DNA from: Dama dama | Taxonomy: Eukaryota; Chordata; Mammalia; Artiodactyla; Cervidae | Reading direction: 5' to 3' | Length of the DNA: 64,000 bases | NCBI RefSeq assembly: GCF_033118175.1 | Contig: NC_083696.1 | Location: 35,139,001 to 35,203,000, forward strand | Shown: piece by piece, positions 37,901-43,340 of the stretch | How positions within the stretch are numbered: the first letter of the stretch is position 1 | Layout of the letters: every line of letters begins with the position of its first letter | Program-made: the position numbers and the translations under genes | The notes under the pieces: generated by a model | The model's database searches: none | What the model was told of the DNA's origin: nothing | Seen by the model: the letters and a program-made list of their open reading frames with translations, nothing else

Positions 37901-40900
37901 GTAAAGGGGCAAAGTATCAGATCGAGGGCTTGAAAATGAGATGAGGATGAGAGTGTAAGGATGTGAGGAAGTAAGGAGGACATGAGGAGAAGGGTCACAA
38001 GAGGGAGGATCTTACTTAGGACAAAAAGAAATGTATCAACTTGCCTTCGATTCTGCTTACCTTCTCCTGTCCTTTCTTCTGTGGATCCCAGGCCTAGTCA
38101 TCAGACTCAAAATCTCCGAATCATCTAAGACTGTCTTCTGGACTTGCACCCACTCTTGCCCACTTACCCCTATCCTCATTACACCTCATCAAGATCAGTA
38201 TTTCTAAAAGTATTGTCCCAAAGGGGCTTTTGAAGAGATCACACGAAGTGATCCAAAAATGCAAGACTTTTCTTTGGTTCCTACAGGAAAATGATGCAAA
38301 ATTCCAGACTTTTGATTTTTTTTTTTTTTTTTATGGTAACTGAGTTATAAAAGAGTACTAAAACTTGTTAGTCATAAACTAAAATTAGCCTTTAACTGGA
38401 GTTCACAGAAGACTCTAATTCAGTTCTCTGCTGAGGAGTCTGGCTGCCAGGCAATGTTTGGCAACGATGCAAAACTCCTCTTGCATATACACATGCAGCC
38501 AGTTGGAATTCTCGAAATTTTCAGGAAGGACACTCTGTTATTGGGGTATTACCAGTGATGTTTTGAGCTGGTCCTGGTTTATGGTGCCTGACGTTCATGA
38601 ATTTTAATTACAAATTATGATTCATGGAGCTTCATCATGATCAATTTAATATGCCATGGTTATTTGATTAACCCTCTGGAATAGAGGGGAACACGTCTCT
38701 GACCGTATTTCCTGCCACTTTTCCTCCTCCCTTCCTTGCTGATCCAGAACATGTGTGAGCAAGCTCCCATCTCAGGAACTTTACACTTGCTATGCCCTCT
38801 GTCAGGAATGCCTTCCCCCCAGAATATCACACAGTTAATTCCTTCACTGCCTTCAGGTCTTTCTCAAATGTCACCTCTATGAGCCACTGCTTCCTCCCCT
38901 CTCCCCCGCCAAACCACTATGTTGAAACCATAATATTCCGGTTCCCTGAACTTCCTTTCCCTCCCTGCCTTATTTTTCTTTAGGACACCCATCATCATCT
39001 GACAAATGATATATTTTACTTACTTGTTTATTGACAATTTATCTCCAACTAAAAGATAAGCTCCATGAGAGCAGGGATTTGTGTTTGTTTTGTTTGCTGC
39101 TATATCACCAATGGGCTATATCACCAATGGTGACTCAATGGTAATGAACCCTCCTGCCAATGCAGGAGACACAGGATCAATCCCTGGGTCGGGAAGATCC
39201 CCTGAAGAAGGAACCCCCTGAAATGGCAACCCACTCCAGAATTCTTGCCTGGGAAATCCATGCACAGAGAAGCCTGATAGACTGTAGTCCATGGGGTTCC
39301 AAAAGAACCCGACACAATTTAGCGACTAAACAGCAACAACAAATATCATAAATACCTAGAACAATACCTGGCATATAGTAGGTGCTCAATAAATAATTGT
39401 TGACTGAGAATATTTATATCATCAGCATTTTTGTCCTCAATTTCCAACACCCAGCTCTTAAAGCATAGGTACATATATTTCAAATCTGAACCATTCACAG
39501 CCTTACTACCAAAGCAGATATAAATATAAACCCAGAAAAGTGTGCTTCTACAGTCACATTTCCTTGTTATCACTCCCCACCAGTCTCCTCATCCAAGGCT
39601 CACCCTTTCCTATCCTTCAAACTCACCCAGATCAAAATTTCCAAACAACAATTGGAAGCATTCAGGATTCATATTGCACCCATTTTCAGGATTTAATATA
39701 TTCCAGGTATTGTGCTAGGTTCAGGGGAATCAACAATGAATGAGACAGACATGATCCTTGACATCAGAGTTTACAGTCTAGTGGGGATATCACTACATCC
39801 TGCCTCCAGAAAGGGACCTTAACCCTTGATAGGAGAATATGCTGGGCAAACTGATATGTGATGTATGAACAGGAGATTAAGGAGAGATTTGGGGCAGGTT
39901 GGCATGGGGCAGGTGGGAGCAGACAGAAAAGACTGTACCAAGCAGTCAGAGGAAACAGCAGTGTCAAAGGCTTAGAGGAGAACGACAGCATGGATGTCAT
40001 TTTCCAGGAAGTGAGGGCACTTCAGGTGTGGTGGAACTAAGGAATCTTCAGAGAGCAACGAGGAGATCTGAAGTCAGGTGGGTAGCAAAGGTTAGAACTG
40101 CCAAGGCCTTCTAGGCCATACAAAGAAGTTGGGCTTTTGGGACTTCATTCTGAGAGCAAGAGGGAGCCAATAGAAGATTTGATCACTGATACAAACAGTG
40201 GAGTTTAAATTCTTCTCCGTCCCCTAACAAATCCAATCCTGACCTTCCCTCTCCACTGCCTCCTTCCTGAAGCTTCTCTGCTGCTCCAACCTGCATACCT
40301 CTCTCCCTTTCAACCCCAGGGATCGCACCCTCCCTTATCTTTATATGCCTTTGTTCTGTCTCCCCCACAGGCCTGAGTTGCCAGAGGACAGGGACTTCTC
40401 AAGGTTCTCTAGGTTGTCCCACACCCAGTTCACAACTGACCCAGGCTATAGGCCTCATGGAGACAAAAGAGTGATGAATATAACCTAGCACAACCCAGCT
40501 TCTGCTCACATCCCACACAAGTATATTTACCCTGTTCTAAAACAACCCTTCCTTCCAAAGCGGCAGCACTGATGTGTGCAAGGCCAGCTGACCCCCGTTT
40601 CTGTCTCCTGTCACCTCTCTCCACTCTCAGTTTACCTAAAACCTCTAATCTCTCCCCTAATGGACTGGAGAAACTGATTCCCAAGCTTGTTCAAACCCCT
40701 AGAAAAATCCAATCTGTAGTTGACAGAAGCAGATTAGTAATTCCTTGGGACTAGGAAGTTGGGGAGAATGGACTGGGATGAGGCACAAGGAAACTTTGGG
40801 GAGTAGAGGAAGTGTGCTATATCTTTATTGTGGTAGGGGTTCACAACTGTATAACTTTGTAAAACCTGTCAACACATACAACTAAAATGGTCCATTTTGT

Positions 40901-42527
40901 TGTATGTGAACCAGTCCTCAGCAATGCCAAATTGAAAACAAGCTGCATGTCAATTAAGAGTCAGTAGCCCCAAGGACAGTACGAGCTTCAAAACACAGTT
41001 CAACCCTGACATAAAACTAGAGCAAGGCCATATAGGAAAAGCAGCCTTTCCATGGTTGCAGAGATCTAAGAATGGTGGGCACACCTGCTATGGAAGGCCA
41101 GGTGAAAGAAGCAAAGGAGACCAGGCAAGTAATATGGAGGGGTGCATGCTCAGTCGCTTAGACGTGTCTGACTCTTTGCCACTTCATGGACTGTACCCTG
41201 CCAGGCTCCTCCATCCATGGAATTATCTGGGCAAGAATACTGGAACAGGTCGCCATTTCCTACTCCAGGGGATATTCCTGACCGAGGGACCAAACCTGAG
41301 TTTCCTGCATCTTCTGCATTTGCAGGCCAATTCTTTACCACTGTTTCACCTGGGAAACCCAATATAGAAGAAGCCAGACCCAAATATGTAAAGTCATAAA
41401 CAGCATGCACACAGATACGGTCTCCAAATATCAAAATATTATTTTTTTGATATTATTTAAGAATAAACAAACAGGAGCCCTGCCTCACAAAGCAAGAAAC
41501 TGCATATTAATCATAAGATGATAATTCACAAAGTGAAAGTCGCTCAGTCCTGTCTGACTCTTTGCAATTCCATGGACTATATATAGAGTCCATGAAATTC
41601 TCCAGGCCAGAATACTGGAGTGGGTAGCCTGTCCCTTCTCTAGGGGATCTTCCCAACCTAGGGACTGAACCCAGGTCTCCTGCATTGCAGGTGGGTTCTT
41701 TACTGACTGAGCTATCAGGGAAGGCCGATAATTCATAAGAAGTTTGGAAAAAGTGATCCTTGTAGGACTGAGTGGCTTTGCCGCAGAGAGCCCCTCAAGA
41801 AGCTGGGCCTTACTTCTCCTTCCAGGGTGAGCTGGGTGGGTTAAGAGGGGTGACTCTTAGGTTTCCTGTGAGAAGAGATGACATCTGTCCACGTGGCAAC
41901 AAGGGCAGTCCGGATGAGCCAGTTTGGAGTGTGCAGTGTGTGAAAGGAGATGGGAAAAGAGCTTCTTTTCTCTTGGTCTTTGTCTGAAAGCGCTTTCCTC
42001 ACATCTCCCAACACAGGAGACCTGAAGCATAAAACCCCACATAACCTGTGTCTCCTGCACAGTTCTCCTGCACTTCTGTGAGCTCCCGAAGGCCTGCGTC
42101 TCCACCTAGCCCATCACTGTGCACTCAGCAAAGGACGGGAAAAATAAATTCTCTGGGACAAGACTGTGAGGGCAATGAGGGACATATTGGTAAGAGACGG
42201 GGTGGGGGCTTAAGGAGGATGGGCTGGTCAGGACGGGTCATGGAGTGAGGGAGTGGAATGGTGAGAGGACAAGGGAAAGAGTGGTAGGACACAGCGGATC
42301 GGGGCAGTGTGGGAGAGGAGGCTAGGATTAGTGGGAGAGAGCAGTGACCGGGTCAGAGGTCACTGGGAACACAGGCGAGGAGTCACAGGGAGAAAGTCAA
42401 CAAGGATAGGAAGATGAAGCATCAGTAGAAGAGGGATGATCACTGGCAGCGAAGGTCAGAGGTCATCAAGACAGAGCAGGTCGAGGTGTGTTACCTGCTT
42501 ACGAGGAGGCGGTTGTTTGTGGGGCAT
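1860..42527 (-). CDS. DNAI1: DNAI1, dynein axonemal intermediate chain 1 (exons 1-12, 3' part outside window)
   Basis: DNAI1 is an intermediate chain of the outer dynein arm of motile cilia and sperm flagella. It links the heavy chains to the light chains and to the doublet microtubule, and its loss in humans causes primary ciliary dyskinesia. Twelve exons on the minus strand join in phase into about 348 codons that follow the remembered human protein almost residue for residue, for example the block YKLIGFVDQLAVHF in exon 5 and NPKY.DLFAVG in exon 12. The human protein is 699 residues, so this is the N-terminal half: a charged, partly coiled region with SQT motifs (possible light-chain contacts), then the beginning of the WD40 region. 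No frameshift or internal stop is seen. The remaining exons must lie left of position 1. Coding segments: 42495-42527, 20931-20963, 19091-19189, 18848-18928, 13480-13606, 13114-13223, 12609-12728, 11402-11461, 10007-10141, 5560-5644, 2159-2276, 1860-1903. Confidence 0.95.
2159..2276 (-). CDS. DNAI1: DNAI1 coding exon 11 (residues 296-333), beginning of WD40 region
   Basis: This 118-bp exon completes a split Asp and reads FKYYEDAADEYRDQEGTLLP, then LWKFQNDKAKRLAVTALF plus TG, with a GTGAGT donor. The acceptor is TTTAAG|ATTTTAAG, which keeps the frame. It leads into the first WD40 blade. Human has VTALCW where this sequence has VTALFW. Confidence 0.94.
2340..2470 (+). repeat. MIR-like SINE fragment
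   Basis: The pattern is 'cctcaaaggactgctgtgag' followed by 'ctggcacagagtaagc', the usual 3' half of an old mammalian MIR. It is diverged and boundaries are approximate. Confidence 0.55.
4360..4590 (+). repeat. MIR-like SINE fragment
   Basis: The sequence follows the MIR order: gene-like GC-rich head, 'gactctgtccctgac', 'cataaaatggaggtcatag', then 'gtaaggagcatagcac'. It is old and diverged. Confidence 0.55.
5560..5644 (-). CDS. DNAI1: DNAI1 coding exon 10 (residues 267-294 plus one base)
   Basis: This 85-bp exon reads SDDITKVTQAAKIVERMVNQ and then NTYDDVAQ plus G, with a GTAAGA donor. It follows human [28 protein letters not shown]. The first residue is Ser rather than Thr, so the ESQTDD motif of the human protein is ESQSDD here. 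Confidence 0.94.
6092..6316 (+). repeat. Ruminant L1 3'-end fragment
   Basis: It contains the ruminant L1 tail pattern ('aaatagatagccaacggaaa' to 'caattaaaaacaaattttta') and ends in an A-rich tail on the plus strand. The fragment at 8292-8520 is the same module in reverse. Confidence 0.6.
7488..7703 (+). repeat. Bov-tA SINE
   Basis: It is a full-length tRNA-Glu-headed ruminant SINE: 'cttccctggtggcttagt' box, 'ctgcctgccaatgcaggaga', the 'cccactccagtattcttgcc' body and a 'gagtcagacacaact' tail. Confidence 0.9.
8292..8520 (-). repeat. Ruminant L1 3'-end fragment
   Basis: This is the antisense copy of the module seen at 6092-6316, beginning with T-rich sequence and containing 'ttgccatacatcagcgtgaa'. 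It was probably inserted in DNAI1 sense. Confidence 0.6.
10007..10141 (-). CDS. DNAI1: DNAI1 coding exon 9 (residues 222-266), coiled-coil
   Basis: This 135-bp phase-0 exon begins WEIYDAYMEELEKQEKTKEK and continues through a Lys/Glu-rich helix to MTSLESQ. It is probably part of the coiled-coil that pairs the intermediate chains. The donor is CAG|GTTTGG, an unusual sequence with T at +3 and +4. The acceptor is CGCCTAG. The sequence is otherwise very close to human. Confidence 0.93.
10142..11401 (-). other. DNAI1: DNAI1 intron 8
   Basis: The intron is 1.26 kb. A MIR-like stretch at about 10800-10970 ('tttgataaagaaactgaggc') is the only recognisable element. The rest is unique with no exon seen. 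Confidence 0.55.
11402..11461 (-). CDS. DNAI1: DNAI1 coding exon 8 (residues 202-221)
   Basis: A 60-bp phase-0 exon starts [15 protein letters not shown] and ends ATANQ, with a GTGAGA donor and an acceptor ending in TCTCTAG. Human has [20 protein letters not shown], so one Thr is Met here. A 35-bp tandem duplication lies just upstream of its acceptor (11504-11573). Confidence 0.95.
11504..11573 (+). repeat. 35-bp tandem duplication
   Basis: Two adjacent 35-bp units (11504-11538 and 11539-11573) differ at three positions and share 'atagccacatgagaag'. They start 42 bp upstream, in DNAI1 sense, of the exon 8 acceptor. Confidence 0.9.
11995..12125 (-). repeat. L1 LINE fragment
   Basis: It contains 'aaatattttctcccatccag' and the same following block as the longer L1 at 14920-15060, in the same orientation. 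It is a short old fragment. Confidence 0.65.
12609..12728 (-). CDS. DNAI1: DNAI1 coding exon 7 (residues 162-201)
   Basis: This 120-bp phase-0 exon begins ASQKVAEEELMTPKQPKERK and ends ASQTFNNPLR, with a GTAAAG donor. The acceptor is a C-rich tract ending in CCCAG. It matches human TEEELMTPKQPKERKL and FSERASQTYNN, with substitutions typical of another mammal. A second SQT motif lies at residues 193-195. Confidence 0.95.
12956..13084 (-). repeat. Bov-tA SINE, truncated
   Basis: Antisense copy from 'gcgtgctcagtcgtgtctga' to 'gggttgccatttcctcc'. It lies in intron 6 in the same strand sense as DNAI1, and its inner end is about 30 bp from the weak exon 6 donor. Confidence 0.88.
13114..13223 (-). 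CDS. DNAI1: DNAI1 coding exon 6 (residues 126-161), weak donor
   Basis: The exon completes the split Gly and reads SQESAKLVISETEIL, then a run of glutamates, then GSQTDVPIVE. Its 3' end was placed at GAG|GTTCAG because this gives exactly the human length between DVP and EEELMTP when joined to exon 7. That donor is weak, with T at +3 and A at +5; an alternative, ATA|GTTGAG, would drop two residues. A Bov-tA SINE begins about 30 bp past the donor. The acceptor (ACCAAG|GTTCTC) has a poor pyrimidine tract. The SQT at residues 153-155 resembles a light-chain-binding anchor, which is an inference. Confidence 0.87.
13480..13606 (-). CDS. DNAI1: DNAI1 coding exon 5 (residues 83-124 plus one base)
   Basis: This 127-bp exon begins EGTYKLIGFVDQLAVHFTQ and ends RDELAA plus G, with a GTGAGC donor, so a glycine codon is split into exon 6. 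The acceptor is a pyrimidine tract ending in CCCAG. It is one of the best conserved blocks of the N-terminal half and the clearest single piece of evidence for the gene identity. Confidence 0.96.
13867..13946. mobile_element. Mariner-derived MITE, 80 bp
   Basis: It is a near-palindrome beginning TTGGGTTGGCCAAAA and ending TTTTGGCCAACCCAA, flanked by TA on both sides (13865-13866 and 13947-13948), as expected for Tc1/mariner insertion. It lies inside the antisense L1, so it is younger than that L1. It has no coding capacity. Confidence 0.88.
14376..14401. repeat. (TA)n simple repeat
   Basis: A pure TA run of about 20 bases followed by CACACC, inside the L1. It could be a polymorphic microsatellite. 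Confidence 0.85.
15752..16086 (-). repeat. CHR-type tRNA-Glu SINE
   Basis: It is a long antisense cetartiodactyl SINE, from 'tttatttttggctgtgctgg' through repeated 'agttgtggctcatgggct' to 'aaccactggacctcagggga'. Confidence 0.85.
16300..16545 (+). repeat. MIR SINE
   Basis: It shows the full MIR order: 'agcatggtctatgggtgtgg', 'tgtgtgatcttaggcttagc', 'ttcttcatctgcaaaatgag', then 'cacataataagtgctcaata'. Confidence 0.75.
17230..17765 (+). repeat. L1 LINE 3' end
   Basis: Old L1 3' region with 'catagcagcattgttcataa', 'caaatgtccatcaattggtg' and a terminal 'tatctcaataaaactgtttt' ending in an A-rich tail. Confidence 0.75.
18457..18767 (+). repeat. CHR-type tRNA-Glu SINE
   Basis: It begins 'ggactcccctggtggtccag', continues 'cacatgctgtggagcaacta' and ends with 'gcaacaaagacccagcacag' plus an A-rich tail. 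Its end is about 80 bp from DNAI1 exon 4. Confidence 0.85.
18848..18928 (-). CDS. DNAI1: DNAI1 coding exon 4 (residues 56-82)
   Basis: This 81-bp phase-0 exon reads ELKEEFTRILTANNPHAPQ and ends NIVRYSFK, with a GTAAGT donor. It is identical to the remembered human segment. Intron 3 between exons 4 and 3 is only 162 bp. Confidence 0.95.
19091..19189 (-). CDS. DNAI1: DNAI1 coding exon 3 (residues 23-55)
   Basis: This 99-bp phase-0 exon starts DEDSGTEVGEGTDEWAQ and ends DQLDLTDA before a GTAAGT donor. It is an acidic N-terminal segment that matches the human protein with only conservative changes (VKPP for VRPP, LDLTD for LELTD). Confidence 0.95.
19846..20150 (+). pseudogene. RPS27 pseudogene: Processed pseudogene of ribosomal protein RPS27
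   Basis: The plus strand resembles intronless RPS27 mRNA. 'GATCTCCTTCATCCC' (DLLHP) starts at 19862 and is followed after a small deletion and frameshift by NSYFMDVKCPG and then CSTVL.QPTGG and LTEGCSF up to a stop near 20096. RPS27 3'-UTR-like sequence ('gatgggaaaccatc') and an A-rich tail follow. At least two cysteines of the C4 zinc finger are altered (CPGV for CPGC and SCAGC for LCVGC context), and the N-terminal third is out of frame, so it is very unlikely to be functional. It is antisense to DNAI1 inside intron 2. Confidence 0.9.
20220..20870 (+). repeat. L1 LINE 3' fragment
   Basis: Old L1 tail with 'gttggcgaggttgtgggaaa', 'gagcaatttggaaatattta' and 'tttgactccatttaaaaata'. It is interrupted by the MITE at 20332-20411. 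Confidence 0.65.
20332..20411. mobile_element. Mariner-derived MITE, 80 bp
   Basis: It runs from TTGAGTTGGCCAAAA to CTTTTTGGCCAACACAT, flanked by TA on both sides, and is of the same family and length as 13867-13946. The inner arms are more diverged. Confidence 0.85.
20931..20963 (-). CDS. DNAI1: DNAI1 coding exon 2 (residues 12-22)
   Basis: A 33-bp microexon reads SINIGRGTRKR in phase 0 and ends with a consensus GTAAGT donor. The acceptor is a T-rich tract ending in CAG. Human has SISIGRGTRKR at the same place. It follows the 21.5 kb first intron, so it would be easy for gene prediction to miss. Confidence 0.93.
21552..21808 (-). repeat. CHR-type tRNA-Glu SINE
   Basis: Antisense SINE from 'ttatttttgactgtgctggg' to 'cactggcccaccagggaagt'. 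Confidence 0.85.
23433..23632 (-). repeat. Bov-tA SINE
   Basis: Antisense copy with 'ggactgtagcctgccaggct', 'aagaatactggaatgggttg' and 'caccacctgggaagccc'. Confidence 0.88.
25227..25447 (+). repeat. Bov-tA SINE with target-site duplication
   Basis: It is a complete element flanked by perfect 8-bp direct repeats GGGCATTT at 25219-25226 and 25448-25455. Confidence 0.9.
25477..25679 (+). repeat. Bov-tA SINE with target-site duplication
   Basis: It is a complete element flanked by perfect 11-bp direct repeats AGACTTGTTTT at 25466-25476 and 25680-25690. It inserted independently of its neighbour 29 bp to the left. Confidence 0.9.
25845..26080 (+). repeat. MIR SINE
   Basis: It has 'gggctttgaagtcaaccata', 'ctctgccatccgctaggcaa' and 'cctcagtatccttatctctt' in the expected MIR order. 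Confidence 0.7.
26584..26891 (+). mobile_element. Bov-B LINE 3' end
   Basis: It is a short 5'-truncated copy: 'cagtcaatcctaaaggaaat', 'gaggatgagatggttggatg' and 'acacgacttagtgactaaac'. It matches the 3' end of the larger copy at 29695-29995. Confidence 0.88.
26895..27600 (+). repeat. L1 LINE 3' fragment with AT-rich tract
   Basis: Old L1 phrases ('tatagccattcaatgggata') follow a TATA-rich, partly self-complementary tract at about 27030-27115. Confidence 0.6.
27800..28020 (+). repeat. MIR-like SINE fragment
   Basis: It has 'accttgagcaaggtatttat', 'ctgtgaggataaaatacaac' and 'cccagcactcagtaagccct'. Confidence 0.6.
28294..30001 (+). mobile_element. Bov-B (RTE-type) LINE, 5'-truncated
   Basis: This 1.7 kb Bov-B copy is flanked by perfect 10-bp direct repeats TGAATCTTGT (28284-28293 and 30002-30011). 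The reverse transcriptase region is recognisable: block A with FIDYAKAFDCVDH near 28911-28950 and block B with GVRQGCILSPCLFN near 29092-29133. The frame then ends at a TAA (29179-29181). The catalytic block C continues in another frame near 29223 as YVDD, where Bov-B normally has YADD, and that frame is open to about 29624. The 5' half with the endonuclease domain is missing. The copy is therefore dead. It lies on the strand opposite to DNAI1 within intron 1. Confidence 0.93.
31001..31214 (-). repeat. Bov-tA SINE
   Basis: Antisense, nearly full length, from 'ttgttgttcagtcactatct' to 'gtgagccatctgagaagccc'. Confidence 0.9.
32533..32702 (-). repeat. CHR-type SINE, short
   Basis: Antisense tRNA-Glu SINE ending 'ctctggaccaccagggaagt', nested in the L1. 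Confidence 0.78.
33517..33703 (+). repeat. CHR-type SINE
   Basis: Sense copy from 'acttccctggtggtccagtg' to a short poly-A tail. Confidence 0.8.
34545..34762 (+). repeat. CHR-type SINE
   Basis: Sense copy starting 'ggacttccctggtggtccag' with 'actaagatcccacatgttac' and an A-rich tail. Confidence 0.85.
35386..35610 (+). repeat. Bov-tA SINE with target-site duplication
   Basis: Complete element between 9-bp direct repeats TTCCATCAG at 35377-35385 and 35611-35619. Confidence 0.88.
37486..37632 (+). repeat. CHR-type SINE, short
   Basis: Starts 'gggacttccctcatggtcca' and ends in a (TAA)n tail. Confidence 0.82.
39099..39130 (+). repeat. 16-bp tandem duplication
   Basis: The unit 'gctatatcaccaatgg' is repeated twice without a mismatch, directly before the SINE at 39131. 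It may reflect slippage or an odd SINE insertion. Confidence 0.85.
39131..39343 (+). repeat. Bov-tA SINE
   Basis: Sense copy lacking the usual first bases, with 'cctgccaatgcaggagacac' and the tail 'acacaatttagcgactaaac'. Confidence 0.85.
40715..40930 (+). repeat. L1 LINE 3' fragment
   Basis: Old L1 3' region, similar in part to 17540-17720, with 'gattagtaattccttgggac' and 'aactaaaatggtccattttg'. Confidence 0.6.
41142..41361 (-). repeat. Bov-tA SINE
   Basis: Antisense copy from 'gcatgctcagtcgcttagac' to 'gtttcacctgggaaaccc'. Confidence 0.88.
41533..41727 (-). repeat. Bov-tA SINE
   Basis: Antisense copy from 'gtgaaagtcgctcagtcctg' to 'gagctatcagggaaggcc'. It lies about 770 bp from DNAI1 exon 1. 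Confidence 0.88.
42495..42527 (-). CDS. DNAI1: DNAI1 coding exon 1 (start codon, residues 1-11)
   Basis: ATG at 42527-42525 begins MPHKQPPPRKQ, followed by a GTAACA donor. Upstream in the same frame there is a TGA at 42614-42612 and no other ATG, so this is the first usable Met; A at -3 gives a fair Kozak context. The seven codons before it (42548-42528) read VLPASSK and match the beginning of the human protein (MIPASAK), but the codon at the human start position is GTG. The product would therefore be about seven residues shorter at the N terminus. The 5' UTR continues upstream into the CpG-rich promoter; the transcription start cannot be set exactly. Confidence 0.85.
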
Positions 42528-42739
42528 CTTTGAAGAAGCAGGAAGCACCTCAACACTTGGAGAGCCTACAAAACGCTCCTCTGCCTGAGGACAAGAAGTT
42601 TGTCCGTCCCCTCAATGATGCACAGAAAATCCAGATTCTCTTTCACTTCAATTCCCAGTCTCAGGGGTTCTCTGGGGACAGCCGACGTTGTGGGTCCTCC
42701 GCGCCCTTGCAGAAGGGAATCGTCTCCTCCCTCGACGCG

Positions 42740-42752
42740 GTTACCCAGCAAC
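42740..42752. promoter_or_regulatory. RFX-type X-box
   Basis: GTTACCCAGCAAC is an imperfect inverted repeat of the RFX half sites (GTTACC and AGCAAC) with a one-base spacer. RFX factors drive ciliary genes, and DNAI1 is a motile-cilia gene. The site lies about 215 bp upstream of the DNAI1 start codon, a usual distance. Binding is not shown by sequence alone. Confidence 0.65.
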
Positions 42753-42847
42753 TAACCAGCAGCCAAGGCGCAGGCGCCTCCGATGCCCCCTCCCGGCTCG
42801 AGGGGAAGGCGGGGCTGGGCGCGCGGGGAACCACCGGCTCCACCAGG

Positions 42848-42857
42848 CCCCGCCCCC
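42848..42857. promoter_or_regulatory. GC box (SP1/KLF type)
   Basis: CCCCGCCCCC is a canonical GC box between the two genes. Others with weaker fit lie nearby in the island. Confidence 0.55.
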
Positions 42858-42969
42858 TGAGGCTGGACGACCGGCGGCCCCGCCACTAGAACTCCTGCAT
42901 GCGGGAGGGGCTCGGGCTCCAGACACCGCCTCCTCATGAATAATGCAGGATTCAGGCGGTGTCCCGGAC

Positions 42970-42977
42970 CCGGAAGT
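42970..42977 (+). promoter_or_regulatory. ETS-family site
   Basis: CCGGAAGT is the consensus core of GABPA/ELK sites, common close to transcription starts of CpG-island genes. It lies about 300 bp before the FAM219A ATG and may mark its transcription start region. Confidence 0.55.
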
Positions 42978-43280
42978 GGAGTTGCCGAGTCACCGCAGTG
43001 GCTGAGCTGCTGACAGGAGGCGGCGGCGGAGGAGGAGGCGAGGCGAGACCTGCGGCTTTGCCGGGCCACTGACGCTGTAGCGCTCGGCAAGCCGACGGAG
43101 CCACGCCGGCCTCAGCCCGCCTGCAGATCTCCTGCCCCGCGCCCAACCCTCCGTCTGCCCGACTGGTCCGGGGCGGCCTAGTCTGCACCACCCACCCGGC
43201 ACCTGGGGCCGCCGCCCCGCGCGGTCCCCGTCGGCGTCCCCGGCCGCGCCCGGCCCCCGGCCCGCTCGCCCGCCGGCACC

Positions 43281-43340
43281 ATGATGGAGGAGATCGACCG
43301 GTTCCAGGTGCCCACCGCGCACTCGGAGATGCAGCCGCTG
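43281..43340 (+). CDS. FAM219A: FAM219A coding exon 1 (residues 1-20)
   Basis: The plus strand reads MMEEIDRFQVPTAHSEMQPL, identical as remembered to the N terminus of human FAM219A (formerly C9orf25), followed by a GTGAGG donor. The start has a good context (CACC before ATG) with a second ATG directly after it. FAM219A is a small protein of roughly 170-185 residues with no assigned biochemical function; FAM219B is its paralogue. The gene is head to head with DNAI1, as in human. The next coding exon was not found before the right edge, so intron 1 is at least 20.6 kb. Confidence 0.93.

Larger units (their letters stand above)
20964..42494 (-). other. DNAI1: DNAI1 intron 1
   Basis: This 21.5 kb intron contains no recognisable exon on either strand. 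Repeats listed separately cover much of it. Stretches without a clear repeat are about 21810-23430, 23640-25220 (with an L2/MIR-like piece at 24820-25010), 34000-34540, 35620-37480, 37640-39090 (partly L2-like), 39350-40710 and 41730-42490. They look like ordinary unique or very old repeat DNA. Confidence 0.65.
42615..43280. promoter_or_regulatory. Bidirectional promoter region DNAI1 / FAM219A
   Basis: The start codons of DNAI1 (42527, minus) and FAM219A (43281, plus) are about 750 bp apart and point away from each other. The region contains an X-box, a GC box and an ETS site, listed separately. No clear TATA box is seen. The transcription start sites are inferred, not visible. Confidence 0.8.

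Noticed and set aside
42566..42751. Possible upstream open frame (61 codons) of DNAI1
   Set aside because: Its ATG overlaps the X-box, so it probably lies upstream of the transcription start.
42488..42889. 133-codon plus-strand frame in the promoter
   Set aside because: It is antisense to DNAI1 exon 1 and continues into the GC-rich promoter; no matching protein is known to me.
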